Source: Chloroflexota bacterium | GTDB taxonomy: Bacteria > Chloroflexota > UBA11872 | Assembly: GCA_022825895.1 (NCBI GenBank) | Contig: JAJDVX010000029.1 | Coordinates: 25,474 to 89,473 of the forward strand | Reading direction: 5' to 3' | DNA length: 64,000 nt | Shown here: positions 1 to 8,638 of the stretch, piece by piece | Numbering within the stretch: the first letter of the stretch is position 1 | Layout of the letters: every line of letters begins with the position of its first letter | Program-made: the position numbers and the translations under genes | Notes under the pieces: model-generated | Database searches by the model: none | What the model was told of the DNA's origin: nothing | What the model saw: only the letters and a program-made list of their open reading frames with translations

Positions 1-480
1 GGCTGGATCTATATCCTCCCCCTGTGGGGCATGGCCGCGCATCCGAGTCCCGGATTCTCCACGGTCTGGACGTACGTCTGGCTCATCGCGGTGGCGGCGC
101 TGTGGATGATGGGCTGGGTGATTAGCCGCGGCGCCAACATGCAGAAGTACACCTTCAAGCGCTGGCCCGACCGCAACTTCCTCGGACTCATCCGGCCCGA
201 GTACATCCAGGCCGGCGAGCGCAAGATCCTGGTCAGTGGCTTCTGGGGCGCAGCCCGCCACATGAACTACCTCGGCGAGTGGTTCCATGCCTCCGCCATC
301 GCCCTGGCCTTCGGCCACTTCACCAACCTCTGGGCCTGGACCTACTTCATCTGGGTCGTCGCGCTCTTCGTAACCCGCCAGCGAGAAGACGATCACTACT
401 GCGCGCAGAAGTACGGCCCCGAGAAGTGGGCCGAGTACCAGGCCCGCGTGAAATACCGCATCTGCCCCTGGGTCTACTGA
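1..480 (+). CDS. Sterol reductase-like membrane protein (ERG4/ERG24 family), 5' end outside window
   Basis: The reading frame is open from base 1 and ends at 478-480, so only the C-terminal part (about 159 residues) is seen. It ends in the family signature: a charged DD..C..KYG motif, then a W..Y..RVKYRICPWVY tail, preceded by an NLQK-like NMQKY segment and GFWGAARHMNY. In characterised delta-14 and related sterol reductases this C-terminal region binds NADPH, and the enzymes are integral membrane proteins that reduce a sterol ring double bond. It is a close paralogue of the next gene, in tandem and the same orientation, so the pair probably arose by duplication. The substrate cannot be read from sequence; other isoprenoid substrates are possible. 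Confidence 0.82.
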   Translation, partial: GWIYILPLWGMAAHPSPGFSTVWTYVWLIAVAALWMMGWVISRGANMQKYTFKRWPDRNFLGLIRPEYIQAGERKILVSGFWGAARHMNYLGEWFHASAIALAFGHFTNLWAWTYFIWVVALFVTRQREDDHYCAQKYGPEKWAEYQARVKYRICPWVY

Positions 481-604
481 GCCAGGACCCCGTGAGCGCC
501 AAAACGTGTACCACCAACCCTGCAAGGAGAGGCGGGTCGCTCGTTGACCGTTTCCTTGCCCGTCTCCATACTCGCCGCGGCACTGAAAGTTGGGGGAACC
601 GATC

Positions 605-1744
605 ATGATTGAATGGCTGGGTATCGAACACCTCTTCGAGCTTTCCCCAACCGAAGCAGTCCTCGGCTTCTTCACACCTCTCATCATCTTTGCCGTGTTC
701 TTCGTTGCCCAGGTCGTCCTGCCCGCCCGCCGGGTCCCGGGCTACGTCATCAACCCGGAGACCGGGCAATCTCGCAACTATCGCCTTAACGGTCTCCTCG
801 TCTTCATCATCGCCATCGTCGTATGGGCCATCGAGCCATTTGGCTTGCCGCGCGACTGGTTCTACCGCTCCGCCGTCTACGCCGTGGCTGGCGGCACCGT
901 GTTTGCCGCCCTCATTGCGCTCGTGGCCATGCTCAGCCAGCCGCAGGGCGAGGTCAAGAATCCCTTCCACGCCTTCTGGACCGGGCGATCCCTCGAGCAC
1001 CCGCTATTCAACGAACGCTTCGATCTGAAGATGTACCTCTACGTCGTCGGCGGCACCATGCTGGTTCTCAACGCCATGTCCGGAGCCGCCTGGCACTACG
1101 AACGCTTCGGCGACAACTTCAATCCCGGCGTTTTCCTCTACACCGCCTTCTTCACCCTCTACATATTCGACTACTTCATCTTCGAACGCGTCCAGCTCTA
1201 CACCTATGACTTGATTCACGAAAAGCTCGGCTTCAAGCTGATTTGGGGCGGTCTTGTCATCTACGGCTGGCTATATATCCTCCCGCTTTGGGGCATGGCC
1301 GTATATCCGAACCCTGACTTCCCGGCGGCCTGGACCTACGTGTGGCTTATTGGAACGGGCCTGCTCCTAGTCTTCGGCTGGTCCATCTCGCGTGGCGGCA
1401 ACCTGCAGAAGTACTGGTTCAAGCGCTGGCCCGACCGCAAGTTCCTGGGAATCATCGAGCCCGAGTACATTCAGGCTGGCGACCGCAAGATCCTCTGCAG
1501 CGGTTTCTGGGGCGCCGCCCGTCACTTCAATTACATGGGCGAAGGGTTTGCCTGTTTTGCCATCGGCCTGTCATTTGGGCACTTCACCAATCTCTGGGCC
1601 TGGACCTACTTCATCTTCATCGTCTCGCTGTTTACCTGGCGTCAATGGGACGACGAAGCGCACTGCGCCGAGAAGTACGGCGAGGAAAAGTGGGCCGAAT
1701 ACAAGGCCCGCGTCAAGTACCGCATCTGCCCCTGGGTCTACTGA
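605..1744 (+). CDS. Sterol reductase-like membrane protein (ERG4/ERG24 family)
   Basis: This 379-residue protein has about nine hydrophobic segments spread along its length and the C-terminal ERG24-type signature (NLQKYWFKRWPDRKF, GFWGAARHFNY, DDE..C..KYG, terminal YRICPWVY). The ATG at 605 follows a GGGGGAA ribosome binding site by six bases; a TTG at 590 is in frame but has no better site. The family reduces sterol double bonds with NADPH in membranes; bacterial members are patchily distributed. The second half closely matches the truncated gene ending at 480, so the two are tandem paralogues separated by about 125 bases. Whether the host makes sterols or modifies acquired ones cannot be decided here. 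Confidence 0.85.
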   Translation: MIEWLGIEHLFELSPTEAVLGFFTPLIIFAVFFVAQVVLPARRVPGYVINPETGQSRNYRLNGLLVFIIAIVVWAIEPFGLPRDWFYRSAVYAVAGGTVFAALIALVAMLSQPQGEVKNPFHAFWTGRSLEHPLFNERFDLKMYLYVVGGTMLVLNAMSGAAWHYERFGDNFNPGVFLYTAFFTLYIFDYFIFERVQLYTYDLIHEKLGFKLIWGGLVIYGWLYILPLWGMAVYPNPDFPAAWTYVWLIGTGLLLVFGWSISRGGNLQKYWFKRWPDRKFLGIIEPEYIQAGDRKILCSGFWGAARHFNYMGEGFACFAIGLSFGHFTNLWAWTYFIFIVSLFTWRQWDDEAHCAEKYGEEKWAEYKARVKYRICPWVY

Positions 1745-1832
1745 CCGGACGTCGACCGCACGCCTCCGAGGGCGCCTGACCCGTGCGGCCCGCCAATCGG
1801 GGCCGGATTCCTGCTATGGAATGCGGAGAGCG

Positions 1833-2087
1833 TCAGGCCGAATCGCGCGTCGGCGCCGAGCTGGCCACACCTTCCTCTTGCAGCACCTCGCGGATCAGCA
1901 CGCGCAGGGCCGCCCGATCAAGCGTGACGGTTCCGGAGTCCGCGCCGCGATCAATGATTCGATCGACGCGCTTGCGTAGGTCCCGGATGTCTGTCAGCAC
2001 CCAACCGAAAAGCAGCACAATCCCTGTGAACATCACGCCGAGCGCGGCAAAGAACGTCCCGACATCGAGCGTCGCGCCTGTATCCAT
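1833..2087 (-). CDS. Small single-span membrane protein, paralogue of 30017-30280
   Basis: 84 residues: a short polar N-terminus, one strongly hydrophobic span at about residues 10-31, then a basic/acidic amphipathic segment (IRDLRKRVDRIIDRG) that could form a coiled coil, and a final helix ending in VLQEE. A strong AAGGAGG site lies six bases before the ATG at 2087. The protein at 30017 shares the MDT..LDVGTF start, the SDIRDL/TDIRDL motif after the membrane span and the V(L/R)EE end, so the two are one family. No function is recognised. It stands alone between the sterol reductase and an amidohydrolase. Confidence 0.7.
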   Translation of the reverse strand: MDTGATLDVGTFFAALGVMFTGIVLLFGWVLTDIRDLRKRVDRIIDRGADSGTVTLDRAALRVLIREVLQEEGVASSAPTRDSA

Positions 2088-2251
2088 CGGTCCCTCCTTG
2101 GCGAGGGCTCATGGTCCCCGCCGACTAGGTGGCATCTGCCAATGGTCAGAAACATCCGCCCTGTCGAAGTCTAGCCGGCGCTGGAGCGGCGTATGGGGTG
2201 AGTTTTGAGGGATCGTCCCGGCAACCGTCCCTCGGGTTGCGCCAACGCCCC

Positions 2252-3127
2252 TCAGATTCGGTAAATCTCCTCCGCCGTCCCCGAGAACAGCCGGATCTGC
2301 TCGTCCCTGCTGAAGTCCGAGACGATCTCCGTATAGGCATCGATCACTTCGTCGTACGTGCTCCACAGCCAGTCCACCGGCCAGTTGGTGCCGAAGAAAC
2401 ATCGCTCGACGCCCATCGTCTCGATCGACGTCAGGACCCATGGCCGGATGCTGTCCACCGTCCAGTCGTGGTCGCCCATCCCCAGGCCCGAAATCTTCCA
2501 GCGGACGTTGTCACAGCTGGCTGCAATGGCGACGCCCCGCTTCCAGTTCTCGAAGTACTCGGGCGTCCGCTCATCGGGCATGCCTGTGTGATCCACCACG
2601 ATCGTGATGTTCGGAAACTTGCGCGCCAGGTCCCGCACCTTCTCCATGTCCTGCCACTGGGCCGGCATGCTCGAGACCAGGTTGAACTGCTCGAAGAGCG
2701 CGAATCCCCGGTGGTAGTCCGGCTCCACCAGGTAGTCGCCGTACGAAAAGTCCCGGATCCCCCGCATGTTCGGCGACTGGCAGTGACGCTCCAGCACCGC
2801 GCAAATGCCCGGATCCCGCAGGTCCGCGTGCGCCACGATCCCGTGCGGAAACCCCGTTCGCTCCGCTGCCTCCTGCAGCCACTCCGTCTCCGTCACCGGG
2901 TCCGGGCTGCCGATGGCGGCCTGCACGTGTACCGACTTGGTCACGTTCGCGTTCCGCGTCTCGGCGATATAGTCCTCGGCGACGTAGTTCCGCTCGGCCA
3001 GCTTCTGTATCTGCCACCCCAGCGTGTGATGCGGGACCCCCGGCTGCCAGTGGCCGTACACCAGTTCCGGGTGCTGCATGTCGTAGTAGTGAACATGCGA
3101 ATCGACGAAATCAAGCTTGTCACTCAT
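2252..3127 (-). CDS. Amidohydrolase family 2 / lactonase-like TIM-barrel hydrolase
   Basis: 291 residues from the ATG at 3127; an upstream TTG at 3166 would add 13 residues with no benefit. The N-terminal DSHVH motif (His11, His13), the central VVDHTGMPD strand and the late FGTNWPVD motif with its Asp are the metal-binding and catalytic positions of the amidohydrolase_2 superfamily. Relatives hydrolyse sugar lactones (fuconolactonase type) or 2-pyrone-4,6-dicarboxylate. It lies about 85 bases after the D-2-hydroxyacid dehydrogenase on the same strand, so the two could be co-transcribed in sugar-acid or aromatic-acid catabolism. Exact substrate unknown. Confidence 0.85.
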   Translation of the reverse strand: MSDKLDFVDSHVHYYDMQHPELVYGHWQPGVPHHTLGWQIQKLAERNYVAEDYIAETRNANVTKSVHVQAAIGSPDPVTETEWLQEAAERTGFPHGIVAHADLRDPGICAVLERHCQSPNMRGIRDFSYGDYLVEPDYHRGFALFEQFNLVSSMPAQWQDMEKVRDLARKFPNITIVVDHTGMPDERTPEYFENWKRGVAIAASCDNVRWKISGLGMGDHDWTVDSIRPWVLTSIETMGVERCFFGTNWPVDWLWSTYDEVIDAYTEIVSDFSRDEQIRLFSGTAEEIYRI

Positions 3128-3212
3128 CGCTTGTAGCTCGCTTTCGCTTGCTGGATTGGAAGCCAAGTCCTAACGACAGCTTCGAGACGAAGCCTAACGC
3201 GAACGAATCCGT

Positions 3213-4286
3213 TCAACCCTCCGCCGTCGCGCTTCCCCTCCGGTTCGCCATCGACCTCGGCGTCAGTTCAAACAGCGGCTCCTCGCCTCTGAAGAACCGC
3301 TCCAACTCATCCACCATCAGGCTGAAGAAGCGGTGCCGGCTGGCCAGCGTCACCCCCGCGATGTGCGGGCTCAGGAAAACGTTCGGCAGCCCGATGATCT
3401 CGCTGTCCGGCGGAATCGGCTCCGGATCGAACACGTCAAGCCCCGCCACGATGTCCCCGCGCTTCAGCCGCTCGATCAGCGCGTCGCTGTCCACCACCAC
3501 GCCACGCGACACGTTCACGAACACCGCGTTGGAAGGAATCAAGTCCAACTCCCGCCGCCCGATCATCCCCTCCGTCGCCGGCGTGTGCGGCGCCAGGCAC
3601 ACGATCACATCAGATTTCGAGAGCACGCTCTCCAGCGACGTCTTCACCACCCCGATCGCATCCGGCATCTCGCTGGCCAGGTACGGGTCGTAAACCCGAA
3701 TTGCCACCTCGAACGGCTCCAGCAACTTCACCAGCCGCCGCCCGATGTGCCCGCACCCGATCAGCCCAACCCGCTTCCCGGTCAGCTCCCCATGCACGAA
3801 CCCAAAGTCGTCGCGCGCGGGCTTGTCGGTATCGCCCGCCAGGATGTTCCGAAAGCTCTCCCCCGCATTCCGCAGCGAGATCAGGATCAGCCCCAGCGCC
3901 CACTCCGCCACCGGGTACGACGACCCATGCGTCGTATCCACCGTCCGGATCCCGCGCGCCCACGCCGCCTCCACGTCGATCCGGTACGCGAACCGGTCCC
4001 CCTCCAGCTCGCCGATGATCTTCAAGTGCGGCGCCGCGTCCATCACCTCCGCGCTGATCCTCGGCGACCCATGCGACACCACCACCCCGTCCACGTCGCC
4101 CACCTTCGCCATCAGCTGCCCGATCGCCCCCGCATCCTCATTCGCCCCAAACGCCTCCCCGCCCTCCAGCTCCAACCACTCCCACTCCGCCACCGCCGCC
4201 AGCCGCTCCAGGTCCGCCGCCAGCAAACTCAGGTCGCGTACCTCCTGATTGCACACGATCAGCACCCTTGGTCGGGATCTCGCCAT
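3213..4286 (-). CDS. D-isomer specific 2-hydroxyacid dehydrogenase
   Basis: 357 residues. The Rossmann fingerprint GLIGCGHIG lies around residues 174-182, followed by Asp200 at the end of the second strand, which suggests NAD rather than NADP. VNVSRGVVVDSDAL with the substrate-binding Arg, GLDVFDPEP with the catalytic acid region, and SPHIAG with the catalytic His complete the family pattern. It reduces 2-keto acids or oxidises D-2-hydroxy acids; the annotation phosphoglycerate dehydrogenase-like would also fit. The ATG at 4286 has an AGGGGGA site six bases upstream. It precedes the amidohydrolase in the same direction. Confidence 0.9.
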   Translation of the reverse strand: MARSRPRVLIVCNQEVRDLSLLAADLERLAAVAEWEWLELEGGEAFGANEDAGAIGQLMAKVGDVDGVVVSHGSPRISAEVMDAAPHLKIIGELEGDRFAYRIDVEAAWARGIRTVDTTHGSSYPVAEWALGLILISLRNAGESFRNILAGDTDKPARDDFGFVHGELTGKRVGLIGCGHIGRRLVKLLEPFEVAIRVYDPYLASEMPDAIGVVKTSLESVLSKSDVIVCLAPHTPATEGMIGRRELDLIPSNAVFVNVSRGVVVDSDALIERLKRGDIVAGLDVFDPEPIPPDSEIIGLPNVFLSPHIAGVTLASRHRFFSLMVDELERFFRGEEPLFELTPRSMANRRGSATAEG

Positions 4287-4356
4287 TGCATTCCCCCTAC
4301 CGGCGCCGGTTCCGGTCAGACCACGCTCCGCACCCGCAACCCTGCCGTATCCGCTC

Positions 4357-5115
4357 TCAGCGCACCACGCCCACCGTCAGCGACACCACGTACCCATCGC
4401 CGTTCGACGTCAATTGCCCCATCAGCGCCTGCAGCGCGACATCGTCCCTGCCGACTGAGTCGTTCGCGTTCGTCGTCCGACGAGGTCCGCGCGCGGAATA
4501 GGGCTCGGATTCGAACACGGCGTCGGAAACCTCATCCGGAAAGTACAGCTGCGACGCGATCAGCCGCCCTTCGCTGGTGAAGGCCCTGAAGTGAATGTGA
4601 ACCGTCCGGCCCGGATACCAGCCCGGATAGATCGTCTCGAACTCCACCCGCCCCTCGGCGTCCGTCACCTGCCGCCCGCGCAGAAACGTCTCGCCCGAGG
4701 TATCCGCGCGATCGTCGCCCTGCCCCGGATACCCCGAATACTGCCCCGCCGCGTCCGTATGCCAGATGTCCACGAACACATCCCGAACCGGCTCGCACGA
4801 CCCCGCCGCCACAATCCGCAACGCCACCAGCAACGGCGTCCCCGGCTTCCCCTCCGTGATCTCCCGGCGCATCTCCCCGATGTCGAAATAGAAGGGCCCT
4901 TCCGTCTGCCGCGGCGTCGCCTCGCAGTTGGCCTGGGGACCCTCGGCAACGGCTGCGGCTCCGGCCGTTGGCGCTGCGGCCGGCTCCGTGACGGCTTCGC
5001 CTGCCGGTGTCGTAGCAACGCCGCCGGTCGGCTCCTCGCTGTCGGAATCGCACGCCGCCAGGACCACGCAGGACGCCAGGACAGTCGCCAGCACCAGGCC
5101 TCTACCGAACTTCAT
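4357..5115 (-). CDS. Intradiol ring-cleavage dioxygenase-like lipoprotein
   Basis: The ATG at 5115 follows GGAGAAGG and begins a lipoprotein signal (MKFGRGLVLA, lipobox LAAC with Cys22), then an Ala/Pro/Thr-rich linker to about residue 65. The rest is an intradiol dioxygenase beta-sandwich: QTEGPFYF, DIWHTDAAGQYSGY, IYPGWYPGR and VHIHF supply the two Tyr and two His that bind ferric iron in protocatechuate and catechol dioxygenases. These cytoplasmic enzymes are usually unsecreted; lipoprotein-anchored homologues are known but poorly characterised. It is the last plainly readable gene before the TetR/MFS pair. Substrate unknown; an extracellular aromatic compound is plausible. Confidence 0.85.
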   Translation of the reverse strand: MKFGRGLVLATVLASCVVLAACDSDSEEPTGGVATTPAGEAVTEPAAAPTAGAAAVAEGPQANCEATPRQTEGPFYFDIGEMRREITEGKPGTPLLVALRIVAAGSCEPVRDVFVDIWHTDAAGQYSGYPGQGDDRADTSGETFLRGRQVTDAEGRVEFETIYPGWYPGRTVHIHFRAFTSEGRLIASQLYFPDEVSDAVFESEPYSARGPRRTTNANDSVGRDDVALQALMGQLTSNGDGYVVSLTVGVVR

Positions 5116-5311
5116 GCCTTCTCCACGCACGTCGCCGCTCGCCGTGCGGAGCTGCGGGTCCGAGCAATGCTCAAGCGCCGCGCAATTGCCGTTCTTCAAG
5201 ATTAGCCTGCGCTACCGGCGTCGCCGGCCGGGGATGTCGTCCGGTCCCCGAGTCCGAGGAACGCGATCTCCGCAGCGAGATGTCGCGGCCCTGGCCGCAG
5301 CTCCCGCCAGG

Positions 5312-5938
5312 TCAGTCGCATCCGTCTGTTCCCGAATCGCTTCTGAGTCCGCCCCAGATCGTCTCCACCGCCTGTTCGATCCGCTGCCTTGGATCGCCAG
5401 AGGCCATGACGTGATTCGCCAGCACCGACCCGATCAACGCGTCAACCGCGACATCCAGATCGGCGTCGGCCCGGATTTCCCCCCGTTCCACGCCTCGTTG
5501 CAGGACCTTGATCGCCTCACGTCGACGGGGCCGGAAAATGCGCTTTCGGAAGGTCTCAAGTAGACGGGGATTGCGACGCGCCTCGACCAGGAGCGCACCG
5601 AACATCGCGAAGCCGGCGCGCTCGAGCGCGGGCTGGAAGCTTGCAAGCATTTCAATGATGTCGGTGCGCGCGCTGCCCGTGTTCGGCGTCAGCCCCACGT
5701 CGTCCCTCAGAGATCGAACGGCCGCGGCGGCCAGTTCGGCCTTGGACGGATAGCGCCGATAAATCGCCGTCTTTCCCACACCGGCGGCGGCGGCCACGCC
5801 CTCAACCGACATGCCGGAATAGCCGTGGACTGTCAGCAGCCGAAGCGTGGCCTCGAGAATCGATCGATCAATACCTGGATCGCGTGGCCGTCCGCGCCTG
5901 GCGCCCTCTCGACGTGATGTGTCGTCCGCTGCCGTCAA
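5312..5938 (-). CDS. TetR/AcrR-family transcriptional regulator
   Basis: 208 residues. A TetR-type helix-turn-helix occupies about residues 25-70 (ILEATLRLL, GVAAAAGVGKTAIYRRYPSK), followed by a helical ligand-binding domain with no recognisable ligand. The start is a TTG that overlaps the TGA of the upstream MFS gene, so translation is likely coupled to the pump. That arrangement, and the palindrome in front of the MFS gene, suggest an autoregulated efflux operon that responds to a pump substrate. The N-terminal 20 residues are basic and probably disordered. Confidence 0.88.
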   Translation of the reverse strand: MTAADDTSRREGARRGRPRDPGIDRSILEATLRLLTVHGYSGMSVEGVAAAAGVGKTAIYRRYPSKAELAAAAVRSLRDDVGLTPNTGSARTDIIEMLASFQPALERAGFAMFGALLVEARRNPRLLETFRKRIFRPRRREAIKVLQRGVERGEIRADADLDVAVDALIGSVLANHVMASGDPRQRIEQAVETIWGGLRSDSGTDGCD

Positions 5939-7542
5939 CTCGGCGATCCCCGTTCGGCTTCGGCATCTTCAGAATTGGCGACACGGACGTGGGATTCGAC
6001 GGGAGCCATTCTGGGAAGGTGGCGTGCCGGCAGAAACCGCGCGATGAGCATGGCGCCAGCCACCGCCACGCCCGCCGACACCAGCACCGCAATGCCAAGC
6101 GCGTCGGTGAACGCCACGTCGGCCGCGGCCGCCAACTCCGCACCGAGCGGGTCGGGCAGCATCGACGAAATCCTGGAGGCCGCGCCAACGGAGTCGCTGG
6201 CGGCCTCGGCCGCCTCAGGCGGCAGGCTCGCCACGGCCGCATCCATGCGTCCGCTGTACGCCGTGTTGATCACCGAGCCGATCACCGCCACGCCAAAAGC
6301 CCCCGACACCTGACGCGTCACGTCGTTCATCGCCGAGGCAATGCCGGCGTTGGCCTCCGGCACGGCCCCCATCACGGCGTCGGTCGACGGCGCCATCACG
6401 TTTCCCATGCTGATCGCCAGGAAGAATAAGGTTACGCCGATCACGACGTACGTTGTGTCCGGCTGCCAGAGCGCGATCGTCGCCATTATTCCCCCCACGC
6501 AGACCAGGCCCGCGGCAACTACGCGCTTGCTACCCACCCTGCCAACGATGCGATGGCTCAGTCCGGCGCCCATCGCCATGCCCACGGCAACCGGCAGCAT
6601 CCGCAGGCCCGCCTCCAGCGGGGTGAAGCCCTGGACGAACTGAAGGTATTGCGTCAGGCCGAACACCATCCCGAAGAGCGCGAAGAACCCGATCGAAATC
6701 GCGCCGGCCCCGGCGGAGAATCGCGGATTCTTGAAGAAGTCGAGATTCAGCATTGGGTGATCGGTCTTGATCTCCCAGCCAATGAACGCAGCCATCAGCG
6801 CCACGCCAACGGCGAATCCGGCGATCACCAGGCCGTCGGTCCACCCGCGTACCGGCGCCTCGATGATCGAGAAGACCAGCACCGTGACGGCCGAAATGGA
6901 CAGAACCGCGCCCAGGATGTCCAGCGATCTCGGGTGCGGATCCCGGCTCTCCGGCACCAGCACCAGCCCCGCCAGCAGCGCCACCACCACGATTGGCACG
7001 TTGATGAAGAACACCGAACCCCACCAGAAGTACTCCAGCAAGAGACCTCCGGTGACGGGGCCCAGCCCAATCCCCAGGCCGGCCACTCCCGCCCAGATGC
7101 CAATGGCCTTGCCGCGCTCCTCCCGCGGGAATACGTGGGTCAGAATCGAGAGGGTCGACGGCATGATCAGCGCGCCCCCGATTCCCATCACGGCCCGCGC
7201 CGCGATCAGCTGTTCGCTTGACTGCGCGAACGCCGCAAAGAAGCTCGCCAGGCCAAACACCACCAGCCCGATCTGCAGCGCCCGCTTGCGCCCGTACCGG
7301 TCCCCCAGCGAGCCCATCAGCAGCAACAGGCCGGCGAACACCAGGATGTACGCGTCCACCATCCACTGCAGCACCGTGGCGGTCGCATCGAACTCCCGCT
7401 GCAGCGTCGGAATGGCAACGTTCAGGATCGTGTTGTCCAGCCCGATGATCAGCAGGCTCATCGACAGAATGCCCAGGGTCCACCAACGCCGCCGGTAGGT
7501 GGCCGACTCCGCCGCGACTGGCTGCACGTCAACCGTTCCCAT
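5935..7542 (-). CDS. MFS drug:H+ antiporter, DHA2 family (14 TM)
   Basis: 535 residues with about fourteen hydrophobic segments. Motif A (MGSLGDRYGRKRAL) follows the second helix and the family motif LDNTILNVAIPTL is in the first helix, both typical of the EmrB/QacA (DHA2) branch that exports hydrophobic drugs in exchange for protons. The ATG at 7542 opens a two-gene operon with the TetR regulator, whose start overlaps this stop. An inverted repeat at 7581-7594 lies 40 bases upstream and is a candidate operator. Confidence 0.9.
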   Translation of the reverse strand: MGTVDVQPVAAESATYRRRWWTLGILSMSLLIIGLDNTILNVAIPTLQREFDATATVLQWMVDAYILVFAGLLLLMGSLGDRYGRKRALQIGLVVFGLASFFAAFAQSSEQLIAARAVMGIGGALIMPSTLSILTHVFPREERGKAIGIWAGVAGLGIGLGPVTGGLLLEYFWWGSVFFINVPIVVVALLAGLVLVPESRDPHPRSLDILGAVLSISAVTVLVFSIIEAPVRGWTDGLVIAGFAVGVALMAAFIGWEIKTDHPMLNLDFFKNPRFSAGAGAISIGFFALFGMVFGLTQYLQFVQGFTPLEAGLRMLPVAVGMAMGAGLSHRIVGRVGSKRVVAAGLVCVGGIMATIALWQPDTTYVVIGVTLFFLAISMGNVMAPSTDAVMGAVPEANAGIASAMNDVTRQVSGAFGVAVIGSVINTAYSGRMDAAVASLPPEAAEAASDSVGAASRISSMLPDPLGAELAAAADVAFTDALGIAVLVSAGVAVAGAMLIARFLPARHLPRMAPVESHVRVANSEDAEAERGSPS

Positions 7543-7580
7543 ACCCGCCTGGCCCCCTTCAATATCGAACCGCTACCGTC

Positions 7581-7594
7581 TCGTATCTATACGA
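7581..7594. promoter_or_regulatory. Inverted repeat in front of the MFS-TetR operon, candidate TetR operator
   Basis: TCGTATCTATACGA has perfect 6-base arms around a 2-base centre. It lies 38-52 bases upstream of the MFS start. On the minus strand a TTGACG box (7614-7619) sits about 19 bases in front of it, so the palindrome overlaps the expected -10 region. TetR-type repressors bind such palindromes; the assignment is inferred from position only. Confidence 0.45.
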
Positions 7595-7747
7595 TGCGAG
7601 GCCAGCCGCGTCGCGTCAAGGCGAAGCTAGATGCGCAGTCCGCTGCCGCCACAGCTATCGATCAGGCGCGTTCCTTGTCAGGCTGTCGCTGACGATCCAT
7701 TCGTCCAGGCCCTTCGCCACACCGCCCGGGCCTCGACGAACAGGCAC

Positions 7748-8566
7748 TCACATCGTGTCAAACCCAAACCACCCCGGCACCGCCGCCGCCTGCCGCACCC
7801 ACGTCTCCATTTGCGCCTCATCCAGTTCGCCCTCGTGGATGTTGATCCAGCGCGAATCCGGGTCCTTGGCCTCGCCGGGCGGCAGCGGGTCCAGCCGCAT
7901 CCCATTCGTAAACGTCACTTTCACGTAGCGCGTGAACACGTGGTAACTCAGGAACCAGCCCATTCCCTCGACCCCATACCACGGAGAGTTCCACCGCACC
8001 GCCTTTCGCACGTCTGGCACCGTCCGCTCGATCAGCGCGTCCAGCCGCCGACCCACGTCGTGCTTCCACTCCGGCATCGCCGCGATATACGCCTGCACCG
8101 GCGCGTCCCCGTCCGCCTTCGCGATCTGCGGGTTCCCGCCCGACAGCAACATCGGCTTGTCGCCCGACCGGGACCGCCGCCGTTCGTACGAATTCTCGAT
8201 GTTGTATTGCACCGCCTCGCGCAGCAGCGTCGTCATCGCCTCCCGGTCGATCTGATCCCCTTCGAGAATGTCGATTGCCCGCCACTTCTTCCCGCCCAGC
8301 CCTGCGTTGAACACCTTGCCGGGATCCTTCAGTTGCGCGCCGTTGGTGAACGTGATCTTCACTTTGTTCTTGTGCGCGTTCCCCACCGCAAACGTCCCAT
8401 CACGCGACCAGCACGGGCTCCCCCGGTACTTCCACTCCTCCACTACCTCCGGGTCGACCTCGCGTATCAGCTGCCGGATCTCCGCCAGCCGCTCCCCGCG
8501 CCAGTCCCCCAGGTCCGCAATCGCCTTGTCAATCTGTTCCGAAGCGCTCAACTCGTCCGCTGCCAT
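7748..8566 (-). CDS. Tandem DUF1801 (YdhG-like) protein
   Basis: 272 residues from the ATG at 8566, which follows GGGAG; a TTG at 8593 would add nine residues. The protein holds two copies of the same fold. The first (about residues 10-125) has the pattern EIR.LI...DP.V.EEWK..GSP.W...G...K.TFTNGA. The second (about 150-270) has R..AL.....PDVRKAV.W.SPW......K.TFTNG. DUF1801 proteins are small, with no agreed biochemical role; some are annotated as iron chaperones or heme-related. Two fused copies suggest an internal pseudo-dimer. It is divergent from the GH32-like gene. Confidence 0.75.
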   Translation of the reverse strand: MAADELSASEQIDKAIADLGDWRGERLAEIRQLIREVDPEVVEEWKYRGSPCWSRDGTFAVGNAHKNKVKITFTNGAQLKDPGKVFNAGLGGKKWRAIDILEGDQIDREAMTTLLREAVQYNIENSYERRRSRSGDKPMLLSGGNPQIAKADGDAPVQAYIAAMPEWKHDVGRRLDALIERTVPDVRKAVRWNSPWYGVEGMGWFLSYHVFTRYVKVTFTNGMRLDPLPPGEAKDPDSRWINIHEGELDEAQMETWVRQAAAVPGWFGFDTM

Positions 8567-8638
8567 CTCTCCCGCCTTTTCCCCCGATTCCAACCGTTCC
8601 TACTACAGTAAGCCACGCCCGGAAGCGGAGCACGGCCT

